64,000 nt of DNA from Thalassorhabdus alkalitolerans (GCF_042656585.1 NZ_JBHSPG010000023.1), one strand, 5' to 3'. Positions 51,797 through 60,174 are shown, counted from the first letter of the stretch. Made by a program: numbers and translations. The notes: generated by a model from the letters alone, not told the origin.

Positions 51797-51824
51797 GATC
51801 CGTAATGGATCGTTTTTTTTTTGG
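51797..51824 (+). terminator. Rho-independent terminator without an upstream gene
   Basis: CGATCC-GTAAT-GGATCG stem followed by about ten T. Confidence 0.75.
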
Positions 51825-51901
51825 CTGCAGAAGGGTGTATGTAAATGTTTAAGTGAAAAAAACAAAAAGGCAGCCAAAGTGCTTGGAGTTCTTCTTATGA
51901 T

Positions 51902-52246
51902 TCATTCATCAGAGTCCCTGTTAATATAAACGATACTGTCAAAGGGCAGGTAAAAGGTGTCTTCATCTTTCCTGGTCACAATATGAAACTTTCTTTCCTG
52001 CTGGTTAAGGTGGTGAATCCTTCCAGAAACTTTGTGTATAAAACCATTCATCCAATAGATAAAAAGCAGGGGATGATGGTCCGCCATCGCTTCACACACC
52101 TTTTCTTCGATCTCCTGCCAAGCCTGCTCATCAAGTTCCGGCTTTTTGACTTTCTGCTGCTCGTGTTCCAATTGCTTTAAGAGCTCTACGTGCTCAGGCA
52201 GCATCATTGCTGTCCACTTGATTGTTCCACGATCTTTAATATCCAT
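51902..52246 (-). CDS. YolD-like protein
   Basis: The 114-residue protein begins MDIKDRGTIKWTAMMLPEH and has LFIYWMNGFIHKVSGRIHHL and FHIVTRKDEDTFYLPFDSIVYI segments. This is the YolD-like family, usually encoded next to a Y-family DNA polymerase (UvrX) in the SOS regulon. No polymerase gene is present here. The promoter overlaps a perfect LexA box. It is divergent from a small WYL-like gene under the same control. Function unknown; SOS response inferred. Confidence 0.9.
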   Translation of the reverse strand: MDIKDRGTIKWTAMMLPEHVELLKQLEHEQQKVKKPELDEQAWQEIEEKVCEAMADHHPLLFIYWMNGFIHKVSGRIHHLNQQERKFHIVTRKDEDTFYLPFDSIVYINRDSDE

Positions 52247-52274
52247 TCGAATCCCTCCTTGTTCTTATTATACA

Positions 52275-52288
52275 CGAACAAACGTTCT
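52275..52288. promoter_or_regulatory. LexA/DinR box 1 (yolD-like promoter)
   Basis: CGAACAAACGTTCT matches the consensus CGAAC-N4-GTTCG/T. It lies between the -10 (TATAAT on the minus strand, about 52268-52273) and -35 of the yolD-like gene. Confidence 0.93.
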
Positions 52289-52303
52289 TTTAAACCTTGA
52301 ATA

Positions 52304-52317
52304 AGAACATTTGTTCT
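52304..52317. promoter_or_regulatory. LexA/DinR box 2 (WYL-like gene promoter)
   Basis: AGAACATTTGTTCT is a near-consensus LexA palindrome, centred 29 bases from box 1. It sits in the 17-base spacer between TTGAAT (52298-52303) and CATAAT (52321-52326) of the plus-strand promoter. Confidence 0.9.
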
Positions 52318-52371
52318 GACATAATAATATATAGAGAAACTGTTCGTGCTACCAAGAAGGAGGGTACAACA

Positions 52372-52596
52372 ATGAATCCAGAAAAAATAATCAAAAAAGC
52401 CATGATGACAAACACAGCCATAACGTTTATCTATGAGGCAAAGACAGGGGAATTGACCCAAAGAACGGTAGAAGTGAAAAAGATTCTGGCAGGCCGCTTT
52501 GTCGGATACTGTTACTTAAGGAAAGGCGAAAGAATATTTAAGATGGATAATGTTCTTTCGATTCAGTTGAAGAAAAGAGCAGAGACGGGGGCGTAG
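52372..52596 (+). CDS. Small WYL-like domain protein
   Basis: A 74-residue protein with TNTAITFIYEAKTGELTQRTVEV, FVGYCYLRKGERIFKMDNVLSIQL, the core of the WYL ligand-binding fold without a DNA-binding domain. The ATG 52372 follows AAGGAGGG by 7 bases. It shares a LexA-controlled divergent promoter with the yolD-like gene. A regulatory or accessory role in DNA damage is inferred. Confidence 0.75.
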   Translation: MNPEKIIKKAMMTNTAITFIYEAKTGELTQRTVEVKKILAGRFVGYCYLRKGERIFKMDNVLSIQLKKRAETGA

Positions 52597-53027
52597 GTGA
52601 GGTTCCAGGAGGTCATGCGGAGCGTGGTCGTTTTGTAGAGGATTTTGTAGAGGAATGGGCAAAGCTAAACGGGCGCTGCCTATGGAGCCTTTTCTTCTAC
52701 ATGAGTGTAAGGAACAGCTTTAGTCCTGATTATGTAGAATATTCTCTGAAAGGCTACCCGCCAGACTTCTAGGGGAAAACAGAAAAGTCGAGGGTCAAGC
52801 ACTGTTTTTGAGAACGGCTGATCGTCTGTGAAAGTATAGAATAAAGTGAGGGGAACCGTACCATAAATGAAAACATAGGAAACTATCTATATAAAAGTTT
52901 TATGGGAAGCTCTTGAAGGCATAAATTAACATGAAAAAAATTAAGGCTAAGTTTTCTCTTAACCTCATAAGAAAAACCTCCATTGTTACAGTTAACCGGT
53001 TTACAGGGGGGCAAACTTGTAAACAAA

Positions 53028-53066
53028 GCAGTGTAATTCGTAAATGAATTACACTGCTATTTTTGT
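53028..53066 (+). terminator. Strong orphan terminator
   Basis: GCAGTGTAATTC / GAATTACACTGC, a perfect 12-base stem with a 6-base loop and a T-run. No recognisable gene ends here. Confidence 0.85.
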
Positions 53067-53122
53067 TGTTATATTAATGTGTGCGCTATTTTTGTTGTTA
53101 TATTAATGTGTGCGCTATTTTT
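53057..53122. repeat. 29-base tandem repeat, 2.3 copies
   Basis: Units 53057-53085 and 53086-53114 are identical; a third begins at 53115 (CTATTTTT). The repeat starts at the tail of the terminator, as if part of its T-run were duplicated. Confidence 0.9.
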
Positions 53123-53369
53123 AGAGAGAAATTAAGCAAAGCTTTGAAATTGTGGATAAATTTATTGATTTGTATAATCCGGCCGCTAAAAAGGTTGTTA
53201 TTAGGTATATGAACGTAATAAATACTCGTAAACGTGATAAATTAACAATAAAAAGAGGCGCGAATTAGGCATGCTAATTGCACCTCCAATTGCTAAATTA
53301 TTTCATGTTTTCACCTTCTCAACCGAACCTATTACTGTAAAAATGATGAAGTTTTTTATCCTTAAAATA

Positions 53370-54065
53370 TTAGTTTAAAGACCAGCCTTTTTTCGTAACG
53401 GTGATAATGTAGGTTTGGCCTTCGGCTTCAACTTCAACAGTGTTTGTATAGCTATTTCCATTATTTAGTACGACATTACTGAAGCTTTGAGCAAATTGAT
53501 TTTCACCTTCACTCATAGTAAAGTAGATATCTCCAGCCGCTCTGTAGTTTACACCCTGTCGTTGTTGTGTAACCTCATAATTCTCAACTTTAACTCCAGT
53601 AATGTAAGCTGCTTCTTGATCTTTTACTACAATTTCATCACTCTTTTCATTCCCAGAAAATGTAACATGGCTCTTGCCTGCTGCCATATCAATTGAATAC
53701 TTAAGAGTGTATGTGCCTGCTTCTTGTGCTTCAAACTTAGCAGTTGAAACATAAGAGTTAACTCCTTCTACTTCTATAAGCAAAGTTTCGAAGTCCTCCT
53801 CCTTTTCTAAAGCAACTTCTTTCCCATTTTCATTAATTACAACCCATCCATCTTTATAAGAAGATCCATGTTTAGGAGTAACAGCCTGAAGTTTTACTTC
53901 ATCTCCCACATAAATAACTTCAAACTCTTGTTCAGAAGTTACAGATAATGCTACCTCAACAGGTTTCTCTTTTGGTGCAGGACCTTTCGCCAATACCCCA
54001 GTCCCCATAGATAATACTAGTGCTCCAGCTAATATTGCTGCACCCAACTTTTTAAATTTCTTCAT
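53370..54065 (-). CDS. Orphan secreted protein
   Basis: A 231-residue protein with a clear signal peptide (MKKFKKLGAAILAGALVLSM, cleavage after VLAKG). The mature part is acidic with beta-rich character: FEVIYVGDEVKLQAVTP and GTYTLKYSIDMAAGKSHVTFSG suggest an Ig-like fold near 45-145, followed by a second region (YRAAGDIYFTMSEGENQFAQ). No known family. It lies in the AT-rich accessory patch. Ribosome site GAGGAGAAG. An extracellular role is inferred. Confidence 0.75.
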   Translation of the reverse strand: MKKFKKLGAAILAGALVLSMGTGVLAKGPAPKEKPVEVALSVTSEQEFEVIYVGDEVKLQAVTPKHGSSYKDGWVVINENGKEVALEKEEDFETLLIEVEGVNSYVSTAKFEAQEAGTYTLKYSIDMAAGKSHVTFSGNEKSDEIVVKDQEAAYITGVKVENYEVTQQRQGVNYRAAGDIYFTMSEGENQFAQSFSNVVLNNGNSYTNTVEVEAEGQTYIITVTKKGWSLN

Positions 54066-54854
54066 TTTTTCACTTCTCCTCTTAACTTAATTATTATTTA
54101 CAAAAGTAATATCAATCATGAAGAGGGCCGGTTACACCACTAGCTCCATATACCTCAAGGGGGTATACTTCATTGCTTCAGCTTCCCCAAACTTGATATA
54201 TAGGACTTTGCACCTTCTTTTCTGTGGCCACTTGAAATAGTAGTGCATTCCTATATTTCGAATTATATATTCGTTTTATAGAATATGGAAGAATTTTGTT
54301 TCGGCAAATATACACATTATTTCCTAGATTGTTTAATAATTTTAATCAATTACCTTAAAATAATTTCCTCATTAGCGACACCACTTTAGTCATAACACTC
54401 ATATACAAAGGGAATCAATGAAAGCAGATCTATCTTAACAATTTAGTAAATCGTATTTTTTGAGAATAAATTGTCAGATTTTTTAGGAGCAAAATTGTGT
54501 AGATTTAACTATAGTCAAACTTATAATGATAATGAAACTACTTAAAGGGAAATTTTAGGAAGGGGGGGGTTATTAATAATATTTCCACAAATAAAAAAAG
54601 ACGCATAGAAAAAAGGATGGCTATAACTAAAAGTTACGAGTAGCCAAACCTTATTTAAGTGAGCTTGAACGTAGCCATAAGCCGAATCTGTCTATTTAGC
54701 TTCGGTTAAAAGTTTCAATGGTACTTTAGGTAACCCTTGATAAGTTAAACTTTCTAGCAATTGACCCCGCAGAAAACCCTTCTTTTTTTAGCTGAAACAT
54801 AAACATTACTATCCGATTTTTAAGTACAAGCGAGCATTTTTTAACAAGATTAAA
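54066..54854. other. Accessory non-coding region with a transposase-like remnant
   Basis: About 790 bases. On the minus strand near 54726-54800 a short frame reads FQLKKEGFSAGSIARKFNLS, like the helix-turn-helix of transposases, then stops. A palindrome-like TATACC-TCAAG-GGGGTATA lies at 54149-54168. No intact gene was seen. Confidence 0.45.
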
Positions 54855-55319
54855 TCATAAAGTCTCATTAAAAAGAAAATTGTGGAAAGGCCCCCAATTT
54901 TCCTGTCTAGCAAACTGAGGATAAGCGGACATAAACGTAATAATAATAGGAGAGTGATCTAGTTGAGGATATGTGTCAAATAAAAACCGATCGCCGTAGC
55001 GAATAGCTGTCAAGGCAAGAGGCAATTCACGTCTAAAGATTTCATTGCGTATTGCTGCTTCATTTTGATTATATTCTCCTTGATCCACATGCAAATAAAC
55101 ACGGTAAACTAAGGAACTACCCTTTGTTTTCCATTCTCCTAAGACTTCATCTCTCATAGGATTGACTTTATCCCACGCATAATCCATTCCAATTGTTAAA
55201 AAAAGCTCTCCTGTCTCATCCGAGTGAGTTAATGTATAACGTCTTGGGAAAACAGGTTTCATCGTAGTAACACCATTCAAGTATTCCACAAATAGTTTTT
55301 CTGGATTGAAATGACTCAA
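54855..55319 (-). CDS. STAY-GREEN (SGR) homologue, Mg-dechelatase family
   Basis: The product is about 154 residues (TTG start at 55319, 8 bases after GGAG) and reads MSHFNPEKLFVEYLNGV. It shares the family's core with plant SGR: PRRYTLTHSD (25-34), MRDEVLGEWK (55-64), ELPLALTAIRYGD (98-110) and ENWGPF (140-145). SGR removes Mg2+ from chlorophyll a in plants; bacterial homologues have been shown to do so in vitro, but their natural substrate in non-photosynthetic hosts is unknown. The open frame extends to 55370 (GTG) without a ribosome site. It lies alone in a repeat-rich patch between the orphan secreted protein and agcS. Confidence 0.88.
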   Translation of the reverse strand: MSHFNPEKLFVEYLNGVTTMKPVFPRRYTLTHSDETGELFLTIGMDYAWDKVNPMRDEVLGEWKTKGSSLVYRVYLHVDQGEYNQNEAAIRNEIFRRELPLALTAIRYGDRFLFDTYPQLDHSPIIITFMSAYPQFARQENWGPFHNFLFNETL

Positions 55320-55539
55320 GCAATCAACTCCAAACTTTTTTATACCATCATTATGTTCATTTACCATCACTAATTCTAATAATTACGATGAGAGTTTTAG
55401 TTTCACCCTGCACTCAAATACGCCGGATGCTCTTTATTTGTACTAAATACGTGCTTTAGTGAGCTAAATCTAAATGAAGTTTCGTAAGACTATGGATCTG
55501 TTGTTTAAAGGGTTTTTCTAAGCCACAACCCTCCATATA

Positions 55540-55577
55540 AAATAAAAACCGGATCCCTCTGTGAGGAATCCGGTTTC
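55540..55577 (-). terminator. Terminator of the AGCS symporter gene
   Basis: AAACCGGAT(T)CC / GG(G)ATCCGGTTT stem on the minus strand followed by T-rich sequence. Confidence 0.85.
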
Positions 55578-55582
55578 TGTTA

Positions 55583-56953
55583 TCAAGCGTCGTGATAAGG
55601 CGATGCTTTTTTCTGGGCTTTCTCTTCTCTCATTTTCTTCAGGAAGTAGGTGGTTTCTGCCACAACCACACCGGAGAGACCGAGTAAGCCGATTAAGTTT
55701 GGAGCTGCCATAAGTCCATTTAATACGTCGGCAATTCCCCACACAAGGCCGAGGTCCATGATGGCCCCAAAGAATACGGCGATCACAAACATGATCCTGT
55801 AAATTGGAACGGATCCTGGCTTCTTAAAGAGATACAAAAAGCAGCGTTCCCCGTAATACGACCAGCCAAGGATCGTAGAATAGGCAAAGAACACAAGGCC
55901 GACTGCGACTATAATTCCGCCGATTGGGCCAAGGAAGAACTCAAATGTAGCGGATGTAAGAGCCGCACCTTCAAGCCCCTCTTCCATATACATACCACCC
56001 ATCACAAGAGCAATCCCCGTGATGGAACAAATCACAATCGTATCAATAAATACCTGTGTCATGGAAACGAGCGCCTGGCGGCCCGGGTAATCTGTACGGG
56101 CGGCAGCAGCTGCAATTGGAGCAGAACCTAACCCGGCTTCGTTCGAGAACACACCACGGGCAACCCCGTATTGAATCACGACCCCGATTGCACCACCGGC
56201 TACAGCCTGGCCGGTAAAGGCATCTGTGAAGATAAGGCCTACTGCTGCGGGAACAAGTCCTGCGTTCATAATCATCATCACAAGTCCGGCAACAACATAA
56301 AAGAGTGCCATGACAGGAACGATAAAAGCAACAACGCGGCCGATACTTTTAATCCCGCCAAGAATAACAAGGCCGGTAAATACAGTAAGGAGAATTCCAG
56401 TAAGCCAAGGTGCTACGTTCCAATTTGATTCCAAAACATCTGCGACAGAGTTAGATTGAACCGTATTCCCAATACCAAACGCAGCCACAGCTGCAAAGAG
56501 GGCAAAGATAATGCCAAGCCAGCGAAGGCCGAGACCTTTTTCAATATAATACATTGGCCCCCCGGACATTTTGCCCTCTGGGTCTTTGACACGGTATTTT
56601 ACCGCAAGAATGGCCTCCGCGTATTTTGTTGCCATCCCGAAGAGAGCCGAGAGCCACATCCAAAATACGGCACCAGGTCCCCCGAGCACGACAGCTGTAG
56701 CGACACCGGCAATGTTACCTGTTCCCACAGTAGCTGCAAGAGCTGTCATGAGAGACTGGAAGTGGGAGATATCCCCTTCTGATGTCTTGTCCTGTTTACG
56801 GCTGAAGGCAAGCTTCAATGCATAGGGCAGGGCGGAAAATTGAAGAAATGATAGCCGGATCGTAAGAAATATCCCTGTCCCGACAAGCAGGATTAAAAGA
56901 GGCGGCCCCCAGACTAACCCGCTCAGCATGTCGATAAATTCACTGAATGTCAA
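55583..56953 (-). CDS. AGCS-family sodium:alanine/glycine symporter
   Basis: A 456-residue membrane protein with about 10-11 helices. Family motifs: VGTGNIAGVATAVVLGGPGAVFWMW near 79 (in part), GGPMYYIEKGLG, RGVFSNEAGLGSAPIAAAAA near 267. It imports alanine or glycine with Na+, which fits a salt-adapted host. The last residues are Lys-rich. The ribosome site AGGGGGAAC precedes the ATG. Confidence 0.94.
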   Translation of the reverse strand: MTFSEFIDMLSGLVWGPPLLILLVGTGIFLTIRLSFLQFSALPYALKLAFSRKQDKTSEGDISHFQSLMTALAATVGTGNIAGVATAVVLGGPGAVFWMWLSALFGMATKYAEAILAVKYRVKDPEGKMSGGPMYYIEKGLGLRWLGIIFALFAAVAAFGIGNTVQSNSVADVLESNWNVAPWLTGILLTVFTGLVILGGIKSIGRVVAFIVPVMALFYVVAGLVMMIMNAGLVPAAVGLIFTDAFTGQAVAGGAIGVVIQYGVARGVFSNEAGLGSAPIAAAAARTDYPGRQALVSMTQVFIDTIVICSITGIALVMGGMYMEEGLEGAALTSATFEFFLGPIGGIIVAVGLVFFAYSTILGWSYYGERCFLYLFKKPGSVPIYRIMFVIAVFFGAIMDLGLVWGIADVLNGLMAAPNLIGLLGLSGVVVAETTYFLKKMREEKAQKKASPYHDA

Positions 56954-57204
56954 TGTTTGTTCCCCCTATTCTTTGTTTGTAGATAAAAAGCCCCTCACTT
57001 TTGCTTATGTATACTAAACTAGCAGAAGTGAAGGCTAAAGGAATAATATAATAGTATCATTTTTTTGAAAAAATAAACAATTATAAATTATTTTGTCACC
57101 ACAAGAATTTCTTCAGATAAATAGCTCTGCCAGTAATAGACTCTTGCTTTCCACGTAAAGAGTCCATAAGATAAAATAGAGTACACTTTAAGTGGAGGGC
57201 ATCA

Positions 57205-57855
57205 ATGATTAAGAAAGCAGGAATCGCGTTACTATATATTGTTATTGGCTTTCTTATTTATTTATATGGAGAGCCGTTAATTGTATGGATAAATGAAGAA
57301 GGCCATAACTATGTTACCATAACAACCATTGCAGCAACCATGTTTTCATTGTTTCCTATTATTCCATACCCTGTCATTGGAGGAATTATCGGGGCGGCTT
57401 ACGGACCGTTATTAGGAACAATTGTCATATGGATTGGATCATCAGCAGCTTCCATTATTATGTTTTTGTTTGTTCGTTACGGCTATCAAGACTGGGGATA
57501 CAAGGTACTGAGAAAGTATAAGGCGCTGGAGAAGGTAACGATTTTATTTGAAAAAAATGCTTTTCTCGCAATCTTTTTGACAAGGCTGGTTCCTGTAGTC
57601 CCATCGATTGCAGTTAACATATACTCAGGGCTGAGCAGAGTCAGATTTATGCCGTATGCGGTGGCTTCTTCGGCAGGAAAGGTTCCCGCCATGGTATTAT
57701 TTGCTACCATTGGAACGGTAGCGGTAACGAACCCATGGGATCTTTTCTATGTTATTGCGGTTTACAGCATTTTCCTTGTCCTGTGTTATATTGTATATAA
57801 AATTTTTAAAAGCAAAGCTCGAGCTGAGATAAAGCCGGTAAGACAAGTACGATAA
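57205..57855 (+). CDS. TVP38/TMEM64 (VTT-domain) membrane protein
   Basis: A 216-residue protein with about five hydrophobic segments. The VTT core is visible: FPIIPYPVIGGIIGAAYGPL with a re-entrant GG motif and FLTRLVPVVPSIAVNIYSGLSRVRF near 125-150. The family (DedA-related) is tied to lipid scrambling or membrane homeostasis. The exact role is unknown. Ribosome site GTGGAGGGC. Confidence 0.88.
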   Translation: MIKKAGIALLYIVIGFLIYLYGEPLIVWINEEGHNYVTITTIAATMFSLFPIIPYPVIGGIIGAAYGPLLGTIVIWIGSSAASIIMFLFVRYGYQDWGYKVLRKYKALEKVTILFEKNAFLAIFLTRLVPVVPSIAVNIYSGLSRVRFMPYAVASSAGKVPAMVLFATIGTVAVTNPWDLFYVIAVYSIFLVLCYIVYKIFKSKARAEIKPVRQVR

Positions 57856-57858
57856 TGC

Positions 57859-57892
57859 AAAAAGAGATGCCCAGAGAGGCATCTCTTTTTAA
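57859..57892. terminator. Bidirectional terminator, VTT gene / acyl-CoA ligase
   Basis: AAAAAGAGATGCC/GGCATCTCTTTTT stem with A- and T-runs on both sides. Confidence 0.9.
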
Positions 57893-57903
57893 ATCTATCA
57901 TGT

Positions 57904-59490
57904 TTATGTTGCCTGCTTTTCACGGGCACGAAGCTCCACACGGCGGATTTTTCCGGAAGTGGTCTTTGGAAGCTCATGAAGAAATTCAATCTTACGGGGG
58001 TACTTGTAAGGAGCTGTAAGGTTTTTCGTATGCTCCTGAAGTTCTTTTACCAATTCTTCCCGGTTAGATACTTTTTCTTCATCTTTAAGCACAATAAAGG
58101 CTTTGACGACATTTCCCCTGACTTCATCCGGACTGGCAACCACTGCGCACTCCTTGACTGCATCATGCTTTGTTAGTGCATCCTCGACTTCAAAAGGCCC
58201 GATTGTATAGCCGGAGCTGATGATGATGTCATCGCTGCGTCCTTCAAACCAGAAGTAGCCGTCTTCATCTTTTGACGCCTGATCACCGGTTAAATACCAG
58301 TCACCAAGAAAGGCAGCGGAAGTTCTTTCTGGATCTTTGTAGTATTTCTTAAATAAAGCCGGGCAGTCTTTATGAACGGCAATGTCACCAACTTCACCGA
58401 CCGCAACAGGTTCACCCTGCTCATTGATGATTTCTACATGATTGCCTGGGGTCGGTTTTCCCATGGAGCCTGGTTTAATCTCCATTCCAAGAAGGGTGCC
58501 GACAAGAAGAGTATTTTCCGTTTGGCCGTAGCCATCGCGGACATCAACTCCAAAAGCATTCTTAAACGCTTCGATCACCGGGCGGTTTAAAGGTTCGCCG
58601 GCGGAAACGGTACTACGAAGATGAGGGAGCTTATAGGAAGCAAGTGTATCTACCTTAGACATGAGCCTGTATTCAGTAGGTGTGCAGCAAAGAACTTGAA
58701 TGTTTTCTTTTTCTAATAGCTGCAAGTAAATATAAGGATCGAATTTCCCGTTATACACAAAGGCCGTAGCACCTAATGTAATCGTGGATAAGAAAGGACT
58801 CCAAATCCATTTTTGCCAGCCGGGAGCAGCAGTCGCCCAAACGATGTCATTCTCTCTGACGTCCAGCCATTTCTTTGCTGCGGTGCGGACATGAGCATAC
58901 GCCCACCCATGACTGTGGACAACCCCCTTGGGATTTCCTGTTGTGCCGGAGGTATAAGACAAGAATGCCATGTCATCTTTAGAGGTTTGAGCGCCAGAGA
59001 AGGCAGCCGGCTGCAAATCCGCTAAAGACTCCAGATTTTCCCATCCGCTATGCGAGCCGCCGATTGTCAGTTTGTACTGAAGGGACGGAGTCGGATCAGA
59101 GATGTTTTCAACTTCACCGACAGCGGTGTGAAAAGATATAACTGCGGTGGCGCTGGAATGATTAATTCGGTATGATAAATCCTTCGCTCTAAGCATTTCC
59201 GAACATGGAATGGCTACAATGCCTGCTTTTAAGCAAGCTAAATAGGTAATATAAGCTTCAGGTGAGCGGGGAAGAATGATCATTACCCGGTCTCCTTGTT
59301 CAATGCCTACCGTTTTCAGAGCGTTGGCATATTGATTCATTTTTTCAATAAGTAAGGAATAAGAGACTTCCCGGCGTTCTCCTGACTCATCGAGCCATCG
59401 GATAGCCGTGCGGGTCGAATCATTTGAAAACGCTTCCAATTCATTCGTTACATTATACTTAGCAGGTGCAATTAGTGATTCAGTACTCAA
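57904..59490 (-). CDS. Medium-chain acyl-CoA ligase, MbcS type
   Basis: A 528-residue adenylate-forming enzyme. Signature motifs are YTSGTTGNPKGVVHSHGW (near 179), DGYGQTENTL (near 317), WYLTGDQASKDEDGYFWFEGRSDD (in two parts) and PKTTSGKIRRVELR at the C-terminus with the catalytic Lys. It activates an organic acid to its CoA thioester; the chain length cannot be told, but MbcS-type ligases favour short or branched acids. The start is TTG 59490, after AGGAGGGGATCC. Confidence 0.9.
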   Translation of the reverse strand: MSTESLIAPAKYNVTNELEAFSNDSTRTAIRWLDESGERREVSYSLLIEKMNQYANALKTVGIEQGDRVMIILPRSPEAYITYLACLKAGIVAIPCSEMLRAKDLSYRINHSSATAVISFHTAVGEVENISDPTPSLQYKLTIGGSHSGWENLESLADLQPAAFSGAQTSKDDMAFLSYTSGTTGNPKGVVHSHGWAYAHVRTAAKKWLDVRENDIVWATAAPGWQKWIWSPFLSTITLGATAFVYNGKFDPYIYLQLLEKENIQVLCCTPTEYRLMSKVDTLASYKLPHLRSTVSAGEPLNRPVIEAFKNAFGVDVRDGYGQTENTLLVGTLLGMEIKPGSMGKPTPGNHVEIINEQGEPVAVGEVGDIAVHKDCPALFKKYYKDPERTSAAFLGDWYLTGDQASKDEDGYFWFEGRSDDIIISSGYTIGPFEVEDALTKHDAVKECAVVASPDEVRGNVVKAFIVLKDEEKVSNREELVKELQEHTKNLTAPYKYPRKIEFLHELPKTTSGKIRRVELRAREKQAT

Positions 59491-59645
59491 AGGATCCCCT
59501 CCTGAAAATCTATTATCATCCTATTATACTAAATTGAAGTTGAATTTTGAATATTTTTATTATTGCAGGAGAAGATTTTTTTATAAAGCAGGACATTTGT
59601 GTGAAAAAAGATAATAGATATGAAGATAAGGAAGGAGAGGATGGA

Positions 59646-60032
59646 ATGGAGAAAATAAATATTTTCGAAAAAGCAGGAGAAATACTTAATGAGGGTATGA
59701 AAAAGCAGCTTGTATACGGCGAGCCGGTCAGACATGGGGATAAAACAGTGATCCCGGTTTCAAAAAAAATCTTGTCCTTTGGAGGCGGAGGGGGATCAGG
59801 TACTGAAAAAGAATCCTCTCAAGAGGGAGAAGGGGGAGGAGGAGGCGGAGCGGTCAGGGAAAAGCCAATTGGCGTCTACGAGGTAACTGATGAAGAGACG
59901 ATCTTTATCCCTGCTTTTGACCTTAACCGCTTCCTCTTAACGGGTATCGGCTGCCTGGCCGGAGCATTAGTCATAAGCCAGCTGTCTGGAAAAACTGGTT
60001 TATTCAGTTGTAAAAGTAAAGAAGAGAACTAA
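59646..60032 (+). CDS. GerW/YtfJ-family sporulation protein
   Basis: The 128-residue protein begins MEKINIFEKAGEILNEGMKK and has PVRHGDKTVIPVSKKILSFGGGGGSG and GEGGGGGGAVREKPIGVYEV, with a hydrophobic C-terminal helix (NRFLLTGIGCLAGALVISQL). This matches GerW/YtfJ, which is needed for germination in B. subtilis. The Gly-rich loop is typical. I start at ATG 59646, 5 bases after GGAGAGG; an upstream frame from 59547 has no ribosome site. It is followed by a terminator. Confidence 0.88.
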   Translation: MEKINIFEKAGEILNEGMKKQLVYGEPVRHGDKTVIPVSKKILSFGGGGGSGTEKESSQEGEGGGGGGAVREKPIGVYEVTDEETIFIPAFDLNRFLLTGIGCLAGALVISQLSGKTGLFSCKSKEEN

Positions 60033-60063
60033 CCTGTGCCTTCTGGCGCAGGTTTTTTCTTTT
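60031..60063 (+). terminator. Terminator of the gerW-like gene
   Basis: AACCTGTGCC / GGCGCAGGTT stem with a TTCT loop and T-run. Confidence 0.88.
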
Positions 60064-60129
60064 CAGAAGTAAGAAGAACTAAAGGGAGGAGGAGATCAAG
60101 TGAGCTTTTCCTCTTGTTAAAAGGGAGTG

Positions 60130-60138
60130 TGCTATACT
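60130..60138 (+). promoter_or_regulatory. Extended -10 promoter of the AEC transporter
   Basis: TGCTATACT (TG-N-TATACT). No strong -35. The site makes the ATG at 60127 untenable as a start. Confidence 0.4.
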
Positions 60139-60174
60139 TCTGGTAGAAATATTACAGTGGTAAGGGAAAAGTTG

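Larger units (their letters stand above)
51510..51901. other. Non-coding region with two orphan hairpins
   Basis: About 390 bases. A perfect 14-base stem spans 51648-51712 with a 37-base loop. A terminator-like stem CGATCC/GGATCG followed by T10 lies at 51797-51824. No convincing protein gene spans them. A small RNA is possible. Confidence 0.45.
52597..53369. other. Accessory non-coding region with decayed frames
   Basis: About 770 AT-rich bases. A frame without a start (about 52606-52770) reads AERGRFVEDFVEEWAKLNG and ends SLKGYPPDF. A second (about 53127-53269) reads KQSFEIVDKFIDLYNPAAKK and ends LTIKRGAN. Both look protein-like but are not recognisable. An orphan terminator (53028-53066) and a tandem repeat (53057-53122) lie between. 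I take the patch to be a degraded insertion. Confidence 0.45.

Noticed and set aside
51646..51852. 68-codon frame after the hydroxyacid dehydrogenase gene
   Set aside because: It runs through two hairpins and a T10 terminator and has no ribosome site.
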